Positions 22,600 to 41,412 of a stretch of 64,000 nt of DNA are shown piece by piece (position 1 is the first letter of the stretch; the number at the start of each line of letters is the position of its first letter). The notes beneath the pieces were generated by a model, which saw only the letters and a program-made list of their open reading frames with translations, made no database searches and was not told the origin of the DNA. Origin of the DNA: Paraspadella gotoi (lineage: Eukaryota > Chaetognatha); assembly GCA_051294375.1 (NCBI GenBank), contig CM119269.1, forward strand, positions 394,910 to 458,909, written 5' to 3'. The translations under genes and the position numbers were made by a program.

Positions 22600-22953
22600 A
22601 AAAGGAATCCATTAAAATCTCGATGTAAATTTGGGATTTTGTATAGAGAAAAAAAAATAAATGGCGATAATAAAAGTTTTTAGAAGGAAAAAAATAATAA
22701 GAATTTTTCAAAAAACGAACGGGTCGTACATAGAGAGAGAGAAGAGAGAGAGAGAGAGAAGAGAGTGAAAAAAAAGTGACTAAAAATTTTGTTTTTTAAA
22801 AAAAAAGAGAGAGAGAGAGAGAGATAGAGAGAGCCGGAACTCGTTTACTCGTCGCGCAGTGACGGAGGTAAAAAAAAGGTGACTAAAAATTATTTTTGTA
22901 CAAAAAAAAGAGATAGAGAAGAGAAAGGAGAGAGAGAGACAGATAGAGAGAAA

Positions 22954-23000
<47 letters not shown>

Positions 23001-23129
23001 AGAGCCGGAACACGTGTTTACTCGTTTACAAGTGAATAAATTTTTTTTTGTAAAAAAAAAAAGAGAGAGAGAGTGAGAGAGAGAGAGAGAGAGAAGAGAG
23101 AGAAAGAGAGAGAGAAGAGAGAGAGAGAA

Positions 23130-23173
<44 letters not shown>

Positions 23174-23451
23174 AGAGAAAGTTTTCCCGCCAACGATACG
23201 CAATATTAGGTCACTCTTGTTTATATCGGCGTGATCTCGGTCAAGTTGATTTTTTTTATACACGTAACGCGTTATTAGGTCATGTTCCTCGAATTGTTTA
23301 TTCGTTGCCCCGCAACGGCACGAAATCCAGGTGAAGTTAGTTATTCTTCACATTTTTCAAAAAAATCCACGAAAATCTCAGATGTAAATTTGGGATTTTG
23401 TATTGAGAAAAAAAAGCGCGGAATAAGATAAGAGAGAGAAGAAAACGACGA

Positions 23452-23482
<31 letters not shown>

Positions 23483-23710
23483 CGGAGGGAGACGGAGGGA
23501 AGAGAGAGAGAGAGCCTGAATCGTTTTTTTTTTTTAAAACGATTCAGAAAAGGCAGCGCCTGATCAAATATATATGTTTTAGAAAGAAAAAAATAATCAG
23601 AATTTTTCAAAAAACGAACGATCACGCAAGAGATCGCACACAAAGAGAGACAGAGAGAAACTGAACTCGTTTTTAAACGATTCAGAAAAGGCAGCGCCTA
23701 AAAAATATAT
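22600..23710. repeat. Locally duplicated module with GA microsatellites
   Basis: The segments TGTAAATTTGGGATTTTGTA (22624, 23379), GAATTTTTCAAAAAACGAAC (22701, 23601) and GATTCAGAAAAGGCAGCGCC (23540, 23678) recur, interleaved with (GA)n blocks and AACTCGTTTACTCGT-type sequence. The arrangement suggests repeated segmental duplication anchored in GA tracts. Confidence 0.75.
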
Positions 23711-24295
23711 ATATAATAAAAAATAAATAAAAGAAAGGTAAAAAATGTTACAATGGTTTACAATTGGAAACTTTTCCATTTTTTTCCAATCGCGCAGCTT
23801 GTAAAAGATTTTATTTTTATTTGTATTAAAATTAAGATATAGCTTCTCATTAAAAAAATCCTTTGAGTTCCCATTTTTATTAGAAATTTAAAAAAATTTT
23901 TTTGAATTTCATCTTCAATATTATATACTGCAATATGTAAATTAGCTTAAAGCATTTCTAATATACTAATTTGGATATTATAATGAGTACTATAATCTCA
24001 TTTGCATATTGCAGTAAATCATAATGAAGTGGAAATTCAAACAAAAAATACTTAAACCAAAATGTAATATGAAAATATCACAGCTATTTCAAGATGAAAA
24101 GCCATATCTAAATTTTTAACTTACTATGATCGCACCCTTTGTTAAAACTTTATCATAATTCAATAATTTTTATTTAAAAAAAACGGTAAGTCACAGCCAA
24201 CCTATAAAAGCGTAGTAGTTTTTATTTATATGAAACAGCGTGACCACGACGACGACGACGACGACGCCACAAAGAAGCAACCCTAAAACATTATA

Positions 24296-24329
24296 GAGCC
24301 TTGACCCGGCTTCGCCGGTCAAGGCTCGA
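24296..24329. repeat. GC-rich hairpin in AT-rich DNA
   Basis: AGCCTTGACC and GGTCAAGGCT are complementary, with a CGGC/GCCG continuation and a short TTC loop. It resembles a bacterial intrinsic terminator stem, but no T run follows on the plus strand. Confidence 0.6.
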
Positions 24330-24754
24330 TAATAAAAAATCGTAACAACAAATCATAACAAACTTCTTAATAAATCTAAGTAAAAATCTAAAAATCAATC
24401 GATCAATCAATCAACCAATCATCAATCTATACATCCAATAACTAGTAAGTAAAATTTAATATCAATGGTAGACGGACGGACGGACGGACGGACTGAAAAA
24501 AATATTTAATGCTACTATGATAGTAATAAAAAACTATGATTGAATAATAATGATTCATTGAGTTTTAGTAGAGCTAAAATAGAGAGAGAGAGAGAGATAG
24601 ATATATATATATATATATTACAGATCATAACATACGATCCTCTCACGATTATCACTTCACGATTATCACTTCACGATTCACCCTTTTTAATTTATTATTT
24701 TCAATTCTTGATTAGAAAAATAATTTTAAAAAATTAATAAAGAGACTTTCCTAC

Positions 24755-24880
24755 CCACACAAAATTTCTTCTCAATCCATCCATCCAATTATAATGACGG
24801 ACAGACGGATGGATTTAAGTGAATGACCGACAATTTTGTAAGGGTGGACCGATGGACCGACAATGTGAATTGTAGATCTG
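24755..24880. repeat. Dispersed repeat with GACGGACA-type tail
   Basis: Shares the CAATCCATCCATCCAAT, GACGGACAGACGG and GGACCGATGGACCGACAA segments with blocks at 43600-44060, 46800-46985 and 61672-61725. The tetranucleotide-rich end is typical of 3' ends of some non-LTR retrotransposons, but no coding part is present here. Confidence 0.6.
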
Positions 24881-24958
24881 ATAAGCAGATCCGACTAAAA
24901 AGTAAAGGAGAAAACTGAAAAAGTAAGTGAATCTGGAAAAGTAAAAAGTGAACTTTCC

Positions 24959-32922
<7,964 letters not shown>

Positions 32923-32924
32923 AT

Positions 32925-34009
32925 CTGTGAATGAGGAGTGAGACCACGAGGGGGAGGACTACATGAGATTGGTCGAATTTAAACATACGAGATGAGACTC
33001 AGCAAATGTTATTTTTATAATTTATCTCTTACTCAACTATTGACTAATATGATTTATAGTATTACTTGCGTTATGATCATTTCATATGTACGCGAAACGG
33101 ACATACTGACTTACGCAAACAGACTCACCGAAAACATTGAATATTACGCTTAAGAAGTTTATAAATCTGTTTTTATTGTTTATTTTCTCCCCCGCTTTTT
33201 TTTCAGTTTAAGGGGGGGATTTTCTCCTGGCCGCGCGGTGACGGACCCGTATCATTCTCGCGTCCATTTCGATGTTTTAGGTCCAAAAAAGTCCGTCCGT
33301 TCGTCGGCTTCCATAATATTAGTCAATATTCGAAAGCGACTCGTAACACGTTGTTGCGAATTCGTTAAATAGATTTTGTATAAAAGAGATAATTTGGTTT
33401 TTCTTAAAAATCTCAGAATTAAAAATCCAGGAAAGCCTCAGCAAATTGTCTCGCTCTCTCTCTCGGCCTCCGCTGCAGAAGATGAAGAGATTCCGTCCGT
33501 CGACGACAGAGGGCGACAACGATAGAGACGACGAAAAGGGAAATGAAAATCGAACAAAAGAACAGATGATGTTAACACTTTTTTGTTTAATTGTATTAAA
33601 AATCGTTGTGTATCTTAATGTTATTTTTAATCTTCATATTTTATAGAAATTAAATTTTTTGTCCTCTCTTTATTTCCTACATTAGACTAAAAATCTTAAG
33701 ATATCAGTTATCTGTAGAGTTTCAATTATTCAAATTTTCTTTTTTCCGAAAGTAAAACTTTTTCAGTATTTAAGGTAATGAGTTTTTGCAATACTACATA
33801 AGCTTATTGTATTAAACTAAAAAATTCTTGTAACAAAAAAAAAGAAGGATAGTTTTTTTAACCAAACAACAATATAATTTTATTGGCTACATTTTACAGA
33901 TAAGAGTTATTAATAAATGATTAATAAAAATAATCAGTCCAAGATCCATGTTAATAGATTAGATTAATATTTACAAATAGTCCCAGTGATAAAATGTTAT
34001 TCCCAGGTG
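32925..34009. other. Intergenic region between the zinc-finger and Rh A genes
   Basis: Upstream of the zinc-finger gene on its strand; a GC-richer patch at 33210-33320 may be its promoter area. A plus-strand frame of about 55 codons starting at 33481 (MKRFRPSTTEGDNDR..., ending in a hydrophobic segment) is possible but unsupported. TTTATT at 33878-33883 could be the poly(A) signal of Rh A on the minus strand. Confidence 0.5.
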
Positions 34010-37000
34010 TTATCCTTCTTGAATCAGAAAATCCAAGTTGATGTTGACCGCCTCGGTATGAGGTTTTCCAAGAAAACGGTTAAGCATCCGTTGCATGAAT
34101 CGTTGATACTTTTCGCTCTCCCCTGTAATAAAATCATTATTGTAAATTGGACTAATAAATAATACGACTAATATTACCAATGTTTGACATACATTGAATT
34201 AAACTTTTAAAGACACTTTTTAAAAATTTGGAAACGCGTATAGTTTTTTTTTTTAAGTTCTGTCTAAAACAACCTTGTTTAATATTTAATCTAGAATAAG
34301 TAAAATGACAATTTTTAAAATTTAAATAATTCCGCCTCAGAATCCCAAGCGCCCTCTATCGGCTGACCTTGCAAGACCCAATAGTCTTCGTCGTCAAAGA
34401 CTCTTGTCTCGTCTGGTCTTTCCCAAATCGGGAGACGCAAGATCAAACCGGTGATGGCGCCACCAATGATTGCAATGGCCAATGTGACCACGATGGCCTC
34501 GAACTGACGACCCGCTTGTTGAGATCCGCTTAAACTGGAAACGGAAAAAAAATATAAACACTACGACAACGATAACCAATCATTAAATAATAAAATAAAT
34601 AATTACAAACGTTAACATAAAAAAAACATATTTTACATTAAATGTTTTTCAAATTTTTAATTTTTATATGTTTTTTTTTTAACCCAAATTTAACAGAAAA
34701 GTAATCATAAAATATACCTACCCCAATCCAAATTTTTTAACATCCAGCAAACAATTATATTCGTTCATGGCAGGATTCATTGCAGGGTAAGTAACCATGG
34801 TAACCTCACTGTTTGGATACCAGTGAGCGAATGCGGGAAAGATACCGCTGGCGATACCGCCCATAAGACCAGCCAATCCTTAAACGTTTGGGAATTTAAT
34901 ATATTATTAGGTCTAGAAGGAGATGATAATTATCTATGTTGTAAAAATTATTACATCCTTACTCTTGGATGTTCCAAAAAAATTTTTCAATGCATTTTTA
35001 AAATGAATTAAATTAATCAACTATTATGGTGGATGAAAATCCACCAACCATTCATCAGCGTCCATTGGTACCGGAGGCAAATCATTCGCCTCCCAACCCA
35101 AAGGTCCGGGGTTCTCGCCCGGTGGTCGTCTGGCAGTTAAGAGGGACGGGGTGCTTAACCCGCCTGTAACACAGTGTTACAGCCTGATCCGAAGCTCAGG
35201 GACTGCTTATATTGAACGGTTCTGTCACTAACACATAACAATAATTACTGTCTCTTCACTATTTGATTTTCTAATAAATAAATATTTTAAATTGTTTTTC
35301 AATTATTTTCATTCTGGTCGTTGGTCCTACGTTAGAAACGAAAAAAAATTTAAACACTTAAATAAGCACTTATCAAAAATAATATTTTATCACTATATCT
35401 TTATTTATTATCACCGTGTAGACTGTGAACTCCTCTAGAATCGTGAATTTTCAAGAATTTCCTCATGAGAGGAACGAAATATTCTTGCGCATGCGCAGTC
35501 GTCATTCCCGCCAAAACTCCGATCAAGATGGCTGCCCAAGGCGCGATGTAGGCATTGGCGAGGGCGCCCATTGCCACGCCTCCTGCCAGGCAAGCTTCTT
35601 GCACGTGGAACATGTCCAGTTCACCGAAGCCACTGAGGAATTGGGACATTGCGATGGAACCAATTGCGGAACCGGCGATGCTCCATCGGGTGTTGGCCAA
35701 AGCGACAGTCTGATCCGATCCTGGGATTGATCGATAGATTGATCGATCGTAAATAATTGATTATTTAAATATTAAAGATTTGATTTAGTGTTTTTTTTTT
35801 TACGACATCTTAAGTGTTTAGGATTGTTTTGAGTGTATTATGTTTTGGAAACACTCAATTTGAGTTACCAGAATGTTTCAATTTTATTTTATTTTGTGGA
35901 ATTTTTCTTCGTGAGCCTATTATGAAGCTTATACAATATACAATATACAACTATTATAAAAACCACGAAACTATCCCCGTACCAAGAAAGGAATAAGCAC
36001 CAAGAGAGTTTGACTTCCATATAAAGAAAAAGATATGTATAAATCGTATGTTACAATTTTTTATGTTCATAATTTAATATTAAGTATTTATATCCCTTTC
36101 TGATATTATTTACCTGTCAAATTTCTTGCATTGAACGAAGGCCACATCGCCCAGAGAAACGCCATTCCCAACAAAGCAAATGAGTTGGATTCTTTAGACG
36201 ATTTGTATTTCATATTCCCGCGCAAATATCTCTTATACAAAAGGCGAGAGACAGACAGACCAAAATAAGCGCCAAAGACGTGGACGAGAATGGATCCGCC
36301 TTCGTCAACCGCGGCGAGGTGATGCTGACAGACATAGGCGTTGATCGAGTAGAGAATGATCTCAATTATGCCCATCGCTGTCAGCTGTGATGACAAAGGG
36401 AATGAAGCAAAAAGAGAATGGAAAAATTAAGAAGAAAGGGAAGATATCTTTGTGATTTGATTTAATGATTATGACAAACCCTGTCAACTGGGATATTAAA
36501 TATGAAAGAACGGTGGCCATTAGATTTTTGTCAAAACTGTAGTTTGTATCTTTTCCTTGTTATGTGAGATTTGGTTATAAAGTAGCAGAGTTTTTATTTG
36601 TATTAAACAACGAGTTTTTCAAAATATTTGGACATGTTTCGGTCCTGGATTCAGACCTTAGTCAGCGCATTTGACAAATTTGAGATTGTCAAGATTGTCA
36701 AATTTGTCAAATGAGCTGACGAAGGTCTGAATCAAGGACCGAAACATGTCCAAATATGAAATGACATTTCTCGCACACACTCCATCACAGACCTGCAACG
36801 GCGACACGACGCCCAAAACTGCGCCGTAGCTGATCAAAACAGCAAAGACTCCGGCGTCGGCGTCGATCAAAGTCTTCAAAGTCAATTTGACGGAATTTCT
36901 ATCTTTTTCTAAAACCGGAATCGTTTCCACTCTCTTCTCTGGGGAGGGGGGAGGCAATCAATAAATCAATCAATCAATCGGTCGAAAATTCAATTGGCTA

Positions 37001-38853
37001 ATTATTTACTTTATGAATCCAACTGCCATACAATAAAAATCTCATCGTTGAATATAGTTTATCAATCAACGATTAACTTAAGTCAATTAAGTCAATAAAT
37101 TACTCAGTTAATGACTAAATAGCTAAATCACTAATTCAATCAATCAATCTCATTAAATGTGAGAGACAAAACAATCGGTCAGCCTTCCACTAAATACCTC
37201 TGATTTGAAAGAGCTTGAAGTAATTATTTCCACTAGCTCCACCTAGTTGCACCCGAAGATTTTCGTCTAGAGCGTCTCCATTTTTTAAGGCGACGCTTTG
37301 AATGTTGTTCACGAAAAGACTTTGCAAGGCGCGAGACTTGGCCGTGTCCCCTCGAACCAGGATCAGGTCAACGTCCGTTTTGTTCAACCAATGTTCGTTC
37401 AACTGCATCGTCGTTCGTGACGTCAGATGGAATTTGTCAGAATCTTTAAGGGGAGCAGGAAGTTAGGGATGGGGAGTTTTAAGGGGAGAAGGAAGTTAGG
37501 GATGGGGAGTTTTAAGGGGAGAAGGAAGTTAGGGATGGGGAGTTTTAATATATATATATAACTAATATAATAATTAACGGAAAAGTTTTGGAAAGATAAA
37601 TATATTGTCGCCAATATCAATGATACTGAATCTAAACTCATAAAAAGATTGAAATTGAAGAGACAGTGATAATTGTTATGTGTTAATGACAGAACCGTTC
37701 AATATAAGCAGTCCCTGAGCTTCGGATCAGGCTGTAACACCGTGTTACAAGCGGGTTAAGCGCCCCGTCCCTCTTAACTGCCAGACGACCACCGGGCTAG
37801 AACCCCGGACCTTTGGGTTGGGAGGCGAATGACTTGCCTCCGGCACCAATGGCCGCTGATAAACGGTTGGTGGATTTTAGTCCACCATAAAATTATCTTT
37901 TGACGAATGATTCTCCAAATGGAGAGACCGGAAAGACCGACCAAAATAGTCAATATTATTTTAGTATAATTAACCAATGATTTTGATTAAAGGAATTTTA
38001 ATCAAAAGATTTAATTTATTAAGTTTTCATAAACGGTTAATGAGCAAATCTTAATTAATTTTTGACTGGTGTTCATTTGTTTTTCCTTCTCACCGACTGT
38101 GGCGCATTTGGTCGTCGACTGATTCCAGTACAACCATCCGTTGACCAGTAGATGAATCTGTGCGCAGAGAACGACCACGTAGAGAGTGTAGCCTGACCCG
38201 CAGTGGGTGAGTCGTTCCAGGAACGTGTAGAGGAACCCGATCCCAAAAACGACCATCACGTGAACATCCTGGCCGATAGCGATAGCGATAGCGATAGCCA
38301 ATTAGAATTTTGAACAATAATCATCAAAAACAACTACATTTATACTACATCATTGGTGCTTGCTGCTAAGCTGCTTAGCCTACATCATTGTTTGCTGCAA
38401 AGCCAACATCGTTGTTACTTGCTAAAAAAAATCAAATCACAGTATTGGTTACTGCAAGGCCAACCACAGTATTGGTTGCTGCATAGCCAACCACAGTATT
38501 GGTTGCTGCATAGCCATCCACAGTATTGGCTGCTGCAAGGCCAACCACAGTATTGGTTGCTACAAGGCCAACCACAGTATTAGTTGCTGCAATTCCATCA
38601 TCACCGTTACTTGCTACAAGGCTCTCATAGATTTCACACTTTTATTATCACATCTCACCTGAAATTTAACATATTGAATGTGAGAAATGGTTTTGTCTTT
38701 TCCAGAGTCAATTTCCGGTGGGGAATCGGAGCCCTTCGCGTCGTCGTCATATTCGACTAAAGTTCCGAACAAAATAATGAAGACGATTTGAGTAGTTAAG
38801 TAAAATTTGGAAAAACTTTTGTAATGCCAAATTCGGCGTAAAATCTGGAACAT
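34010..38853 (-). CDS. Rh-family ammonia channel A (9 exons), with an enlarged loop
   Basis: Integral membrane channel for ammonia/ammonium in the plasma membrane. Exons in order: 38659-38853, 38094-38268, 37198-37443, 36793-36938, 36114-36384, 35415-35720, 34722-34878, 34368-34534, 34010-34122; phases continuous (1,776 nt, 591 residues; Rh glycoproteins usually about 420-480). Family landmarks: [52 protein letters not shown] (first pore His), DQTVALANTRWS, CLAGGVAMGA, HDSRGVHSLHG (second pore His), GGAITGLILRLPIW. Exon 3 (82 codons) encodes a soluble segment in the loop before LISYGAVLG that has no counterpart in Rh B and explains most of the extra length. The last exon adds a 37-residue C-terminal tail also absent from B. 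Introns hold two SINE-like copies, a 33-bp tandem repeat at the exon 3 acceptor, a minisatellite and a hammerhead-like palindrome. Confidence 0.93.
35025..35259 (+). repeat. SINE-like dispersed repeat, copy 2
   Basis: Same family as 2087-2308, opposite orientation, inserted in an Rh A intron between exons 6 and 7. It keeps the GGTGGA...TCCACC end hairpin, the T-arm-like GGGGTTCTCGCCC and the ACACAGTGTTACAGCCTGAT segment. Confidence 0.85.
36624..36757. ncRNA. Long inverted repeat with hammerhead-like cores on both strands
   Basis: Arms 36624-36681 and 36700-36757 are near reverse complements. Plus strand: CTGACGA at 36716-36722, A, stem GGTC/GACC, CGAAACATGTCC. Minus strand: CTGACTA (complement of 36659-36665), stem, CGAAACATGTCC. 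CTGACGA fits the hammerhead CTGANGA consensus, CTGACTA does not. It lies in the intron just downstream of Rh A exon 4, 36 bases from its donor. Confidence 0.35.
37444..37547. repeat. 33-bp tandem repeat (3 copies) made from an acceptor region
   Basis: Unit TTTTAAGGGGAGAAGGAAGT... repeated three times directly against the acceptor of Rh A exon 3. On the transcribed strand each unit carries a pyrimidine-rich CTTCCTTCTCCCCTTAAA segment; the innermost is the actual acceptor ending TTAAAG. Confidence 0.85.
37657..37889 (-). repeat. SINE-like dispersed repeat, copy 3
   Basis: Same family and orientation as copy 1, inserted in the Rh A intron between exons 2 and 3. It retains ACACCGTGTTACA, the T-arm-like segment and the TCCACCATAA end. 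Confidence 0.85.
38365..38625. repeat. Minisatellite, about 30-bp unit (GGCCAACCACAGTATTGGTT)
   Basis: About seven copies of a GTTGCTGCAAGGCCAACCACAGTATTG-type unit in Rh A intron 1, more diverged at both ends. Confidence 0.85.
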
Positions 38854-39573
38854 CGTGTTTTTTTTTTTTGTTTTTTTTTTGTCTTGAGACTAAAGATAAA
38901 AATTAAAGACAATTTAATGTGAAAGTGTTAATAACCATGCAATAAATATGTCCACAAGTAAACCTTTCGTTAAGCCCCGTAATAATTAGTAATAATTAGT
39001 TTGATTTTTAACTTTTGCCAAATAGAAAGCCAATAGGTTTACGCTCAGTTTTGATTTACAATCACTTTTATAAAGTAATGATGACCATCCGGAGGTATAA
39101 AATGCCAAAAAAAAGACAAATATTTAGAAAAACTGTGCCAAAGACTGTAACATTAAGTATGACGCAGTCAGTTTCATTGTTTGATAAACGCTCGTCTGTC
39201 TTCTCCCACGATTTTTCTTCCGTCTTTTATGGTTTTACTGATGTTTCCTGAAAAATATAAGAAAACGAGTTTGAGCACACAACTCCTGGTTTCACGCGGG
39301 CATTTGGCGGTAAGCAGCGAATCAGATGATTAATCTTACCATTTCTTTTTTAATTTAATACAATTTAACAACAATATTTATAATTTATAGTTTTTTTATA
39401 TGGTATTTGCTTTCATTCAGGTGATAATGCAGGTTATGATCGTTAAGATTTTTATGGTGGTTAACTGGTTATGGTAGCATATTTTTATTATGTTTACATT
39501 TCTTATAAAAGGAAAAACAAATTAATTAGTTAACTGTAATTTATGTTTTTTATTTTAAAATTTCAGAATAAAA
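38854..39573. other. Spacer between the two Rh genes
   Basis: About 720 bases, AT-rich, between the Rh A start codon and the Rh B stop codon. TTTATT at 39549-39554 would be a poly(A) signal for Rh B on the minus strand, about 20 bases after its stop. An open frame at 39015-39251 (plus) has no coding-like features and is not called. Confidence 0.55.
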
Positions 39574-41279
39574 TTAACCTAATTTCCAAAAATCTTCATC
39601 GTCGTACAGCTGCTCGTCGTTAGGATTATCCCAAATCGAAAGTCGCATAATTAATCCAGTAAAGATTCCACCGACAAGAGCGAAGACCAAAGTGACCACC
39701 TGAGCGGCCATTTGGTGACCGCCTTGTTTTAAGGAGCTCCATCTGTGGGTTTAGTCAGAAAATGTGGAGAACAATCATTGGTATAATTAAGTATAAAGAG
39801 ATTCTGTGGAGCGGGATGAAATTAAGCTTCAAAGTCGAAAACGTTATGTGGCTTATTACTTTTAAATACTTCGTTCCATTTTTTTCTATTAAGCCTTTAA
39901 TATTTTCATTCAAATATTTTTTAAACGGGATTATATGAACCTACTACGCCCAACCTTCATAATTTGGCTCTCTTTTCCAAAAACGTCCAATTTCTGTTCC
40001 TTAATCCTTAAACTTAATTTTAACGCTAATATTTAACCCTAATCTGTTACCAATCTTTAATCTTTTAATCCTAAATCCTAATCCTTGATACCTAAATCCT
40101 TGATTCCCTATCCTAAACTTGAACCGAATCTAATTCCTAATTTAAGATGAAATAGGGCGTTATGGGAATATAAGGCCCTTAATTAAACTTTTTTCCTTAC
40201 CTTCATTATCCCCGACTTACCCTAAGCCAAAAAACACATCTTTCCCTTCATTGATTCTCATGCGACAAAGAGCTTCGTTCGGTTGAGGAGCCATTGCGGG
40301 AAACACCCTGTAGAGGCTGCTTCCGTATTTTTCCTCTGTAGCAACGCCGGCGACGATGGCGCTCCCGACGCCGGCGATGAGCGCCGGGACACCTGGCGGA
40401 AAAATGAGATGGCGTGGTTGTTGGAGTTTTTTTTCCTTTGTGGATCTCAAATATTTCTTTATGGATTTACATTACACCGTTGACTTGCACTTTATTAATA
40501 ATTATTTTTTATTATTATATTATTATTTATTATTATTTTATTATTATAAATTTCATATTAAACTATTAGTTTTTATCAGTTCTTTAAACGTCATCACAAG
40601 CACAGGGAGTATAGTACGTAATTGAATTAATATTTATTATAATTGCAGGAATTGCTACATTGTTTGTTTTTGTATTTGAATTTACCTTTACGAAATCATA
40701 TGGTAACCATGTATAAAAGTATAATTAACTTAATATAGATTTAAAAATGTTTTATCACAGACTCTCTCTCTCTCTCTGTCTCTCTCTCCCTCTCCCTCTC
40801 TCCCTCTCTTTCTTTCCGAAGCAGAGCACTCTCATGAAATTAGCATCATTAAAATGATTAAGTAGTAAAAAAAATATTTTGTTCATATTGTCTTGGGAAC
40901 AGAGATTCAGATTCATATTCTTCATAAAAAGTTAAATCAAAATATAAAACATGTTATCCAATATTCTGTCGTCTTCAGCATTTAAAATTTTATTCTCTGT
41001 AGTATAAACTTATATATGTTCAACCGTTTTAGTCATTTTTTGCGGCTTAAAAAGTAAAATATTATATAACATATCATCTAAAAGTTTCTTAGTTTTTTAC
41101 GGCGAATCCAAATCAGTTCTTAAAAATAAAGAAAAATTATTTTAAAATTTTATAAGGATATTACTACATAAATAATTGAATTTACTCTCTTCTCTCTCTC
41201 TCTCTCACTGTGTAGATTATTCACCCCGCACATATCATGAATCCCAAGATTCTTCACTCCCCACAGAGTCACATATTCA

Positions 41280-41327
<48 letters not shown>

Positions 41328-41348
41328 CATCTCTCTCTCCTCTTTCTT

Positions 41349-41412
<64 letters not shown>

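Larger units (their letters stand above)
18799..24958. other. Large AT-rich, microsatellite-rich intergenic region
   Basis: No confident gene in about 6 kb. It holds many (GA)n tracts (20957-21018, 21980-22024, 22728-23180, 23450-23515), the minisatellite at 21740, a duplicated module at 22600-23700, an ACG run at 24240-24267, a GC hairpin at 24296, a GACG tetranucleotide run at 24470-24492, and one candidate exon at 19978-20089. Confidence 0.6.

Noticed and set aside
39015-39251. Plus-strand frame of 78 codons between the Rh genes
   Set aside because: No coding-like composition, no splice context, AT-rich background; probably chance.
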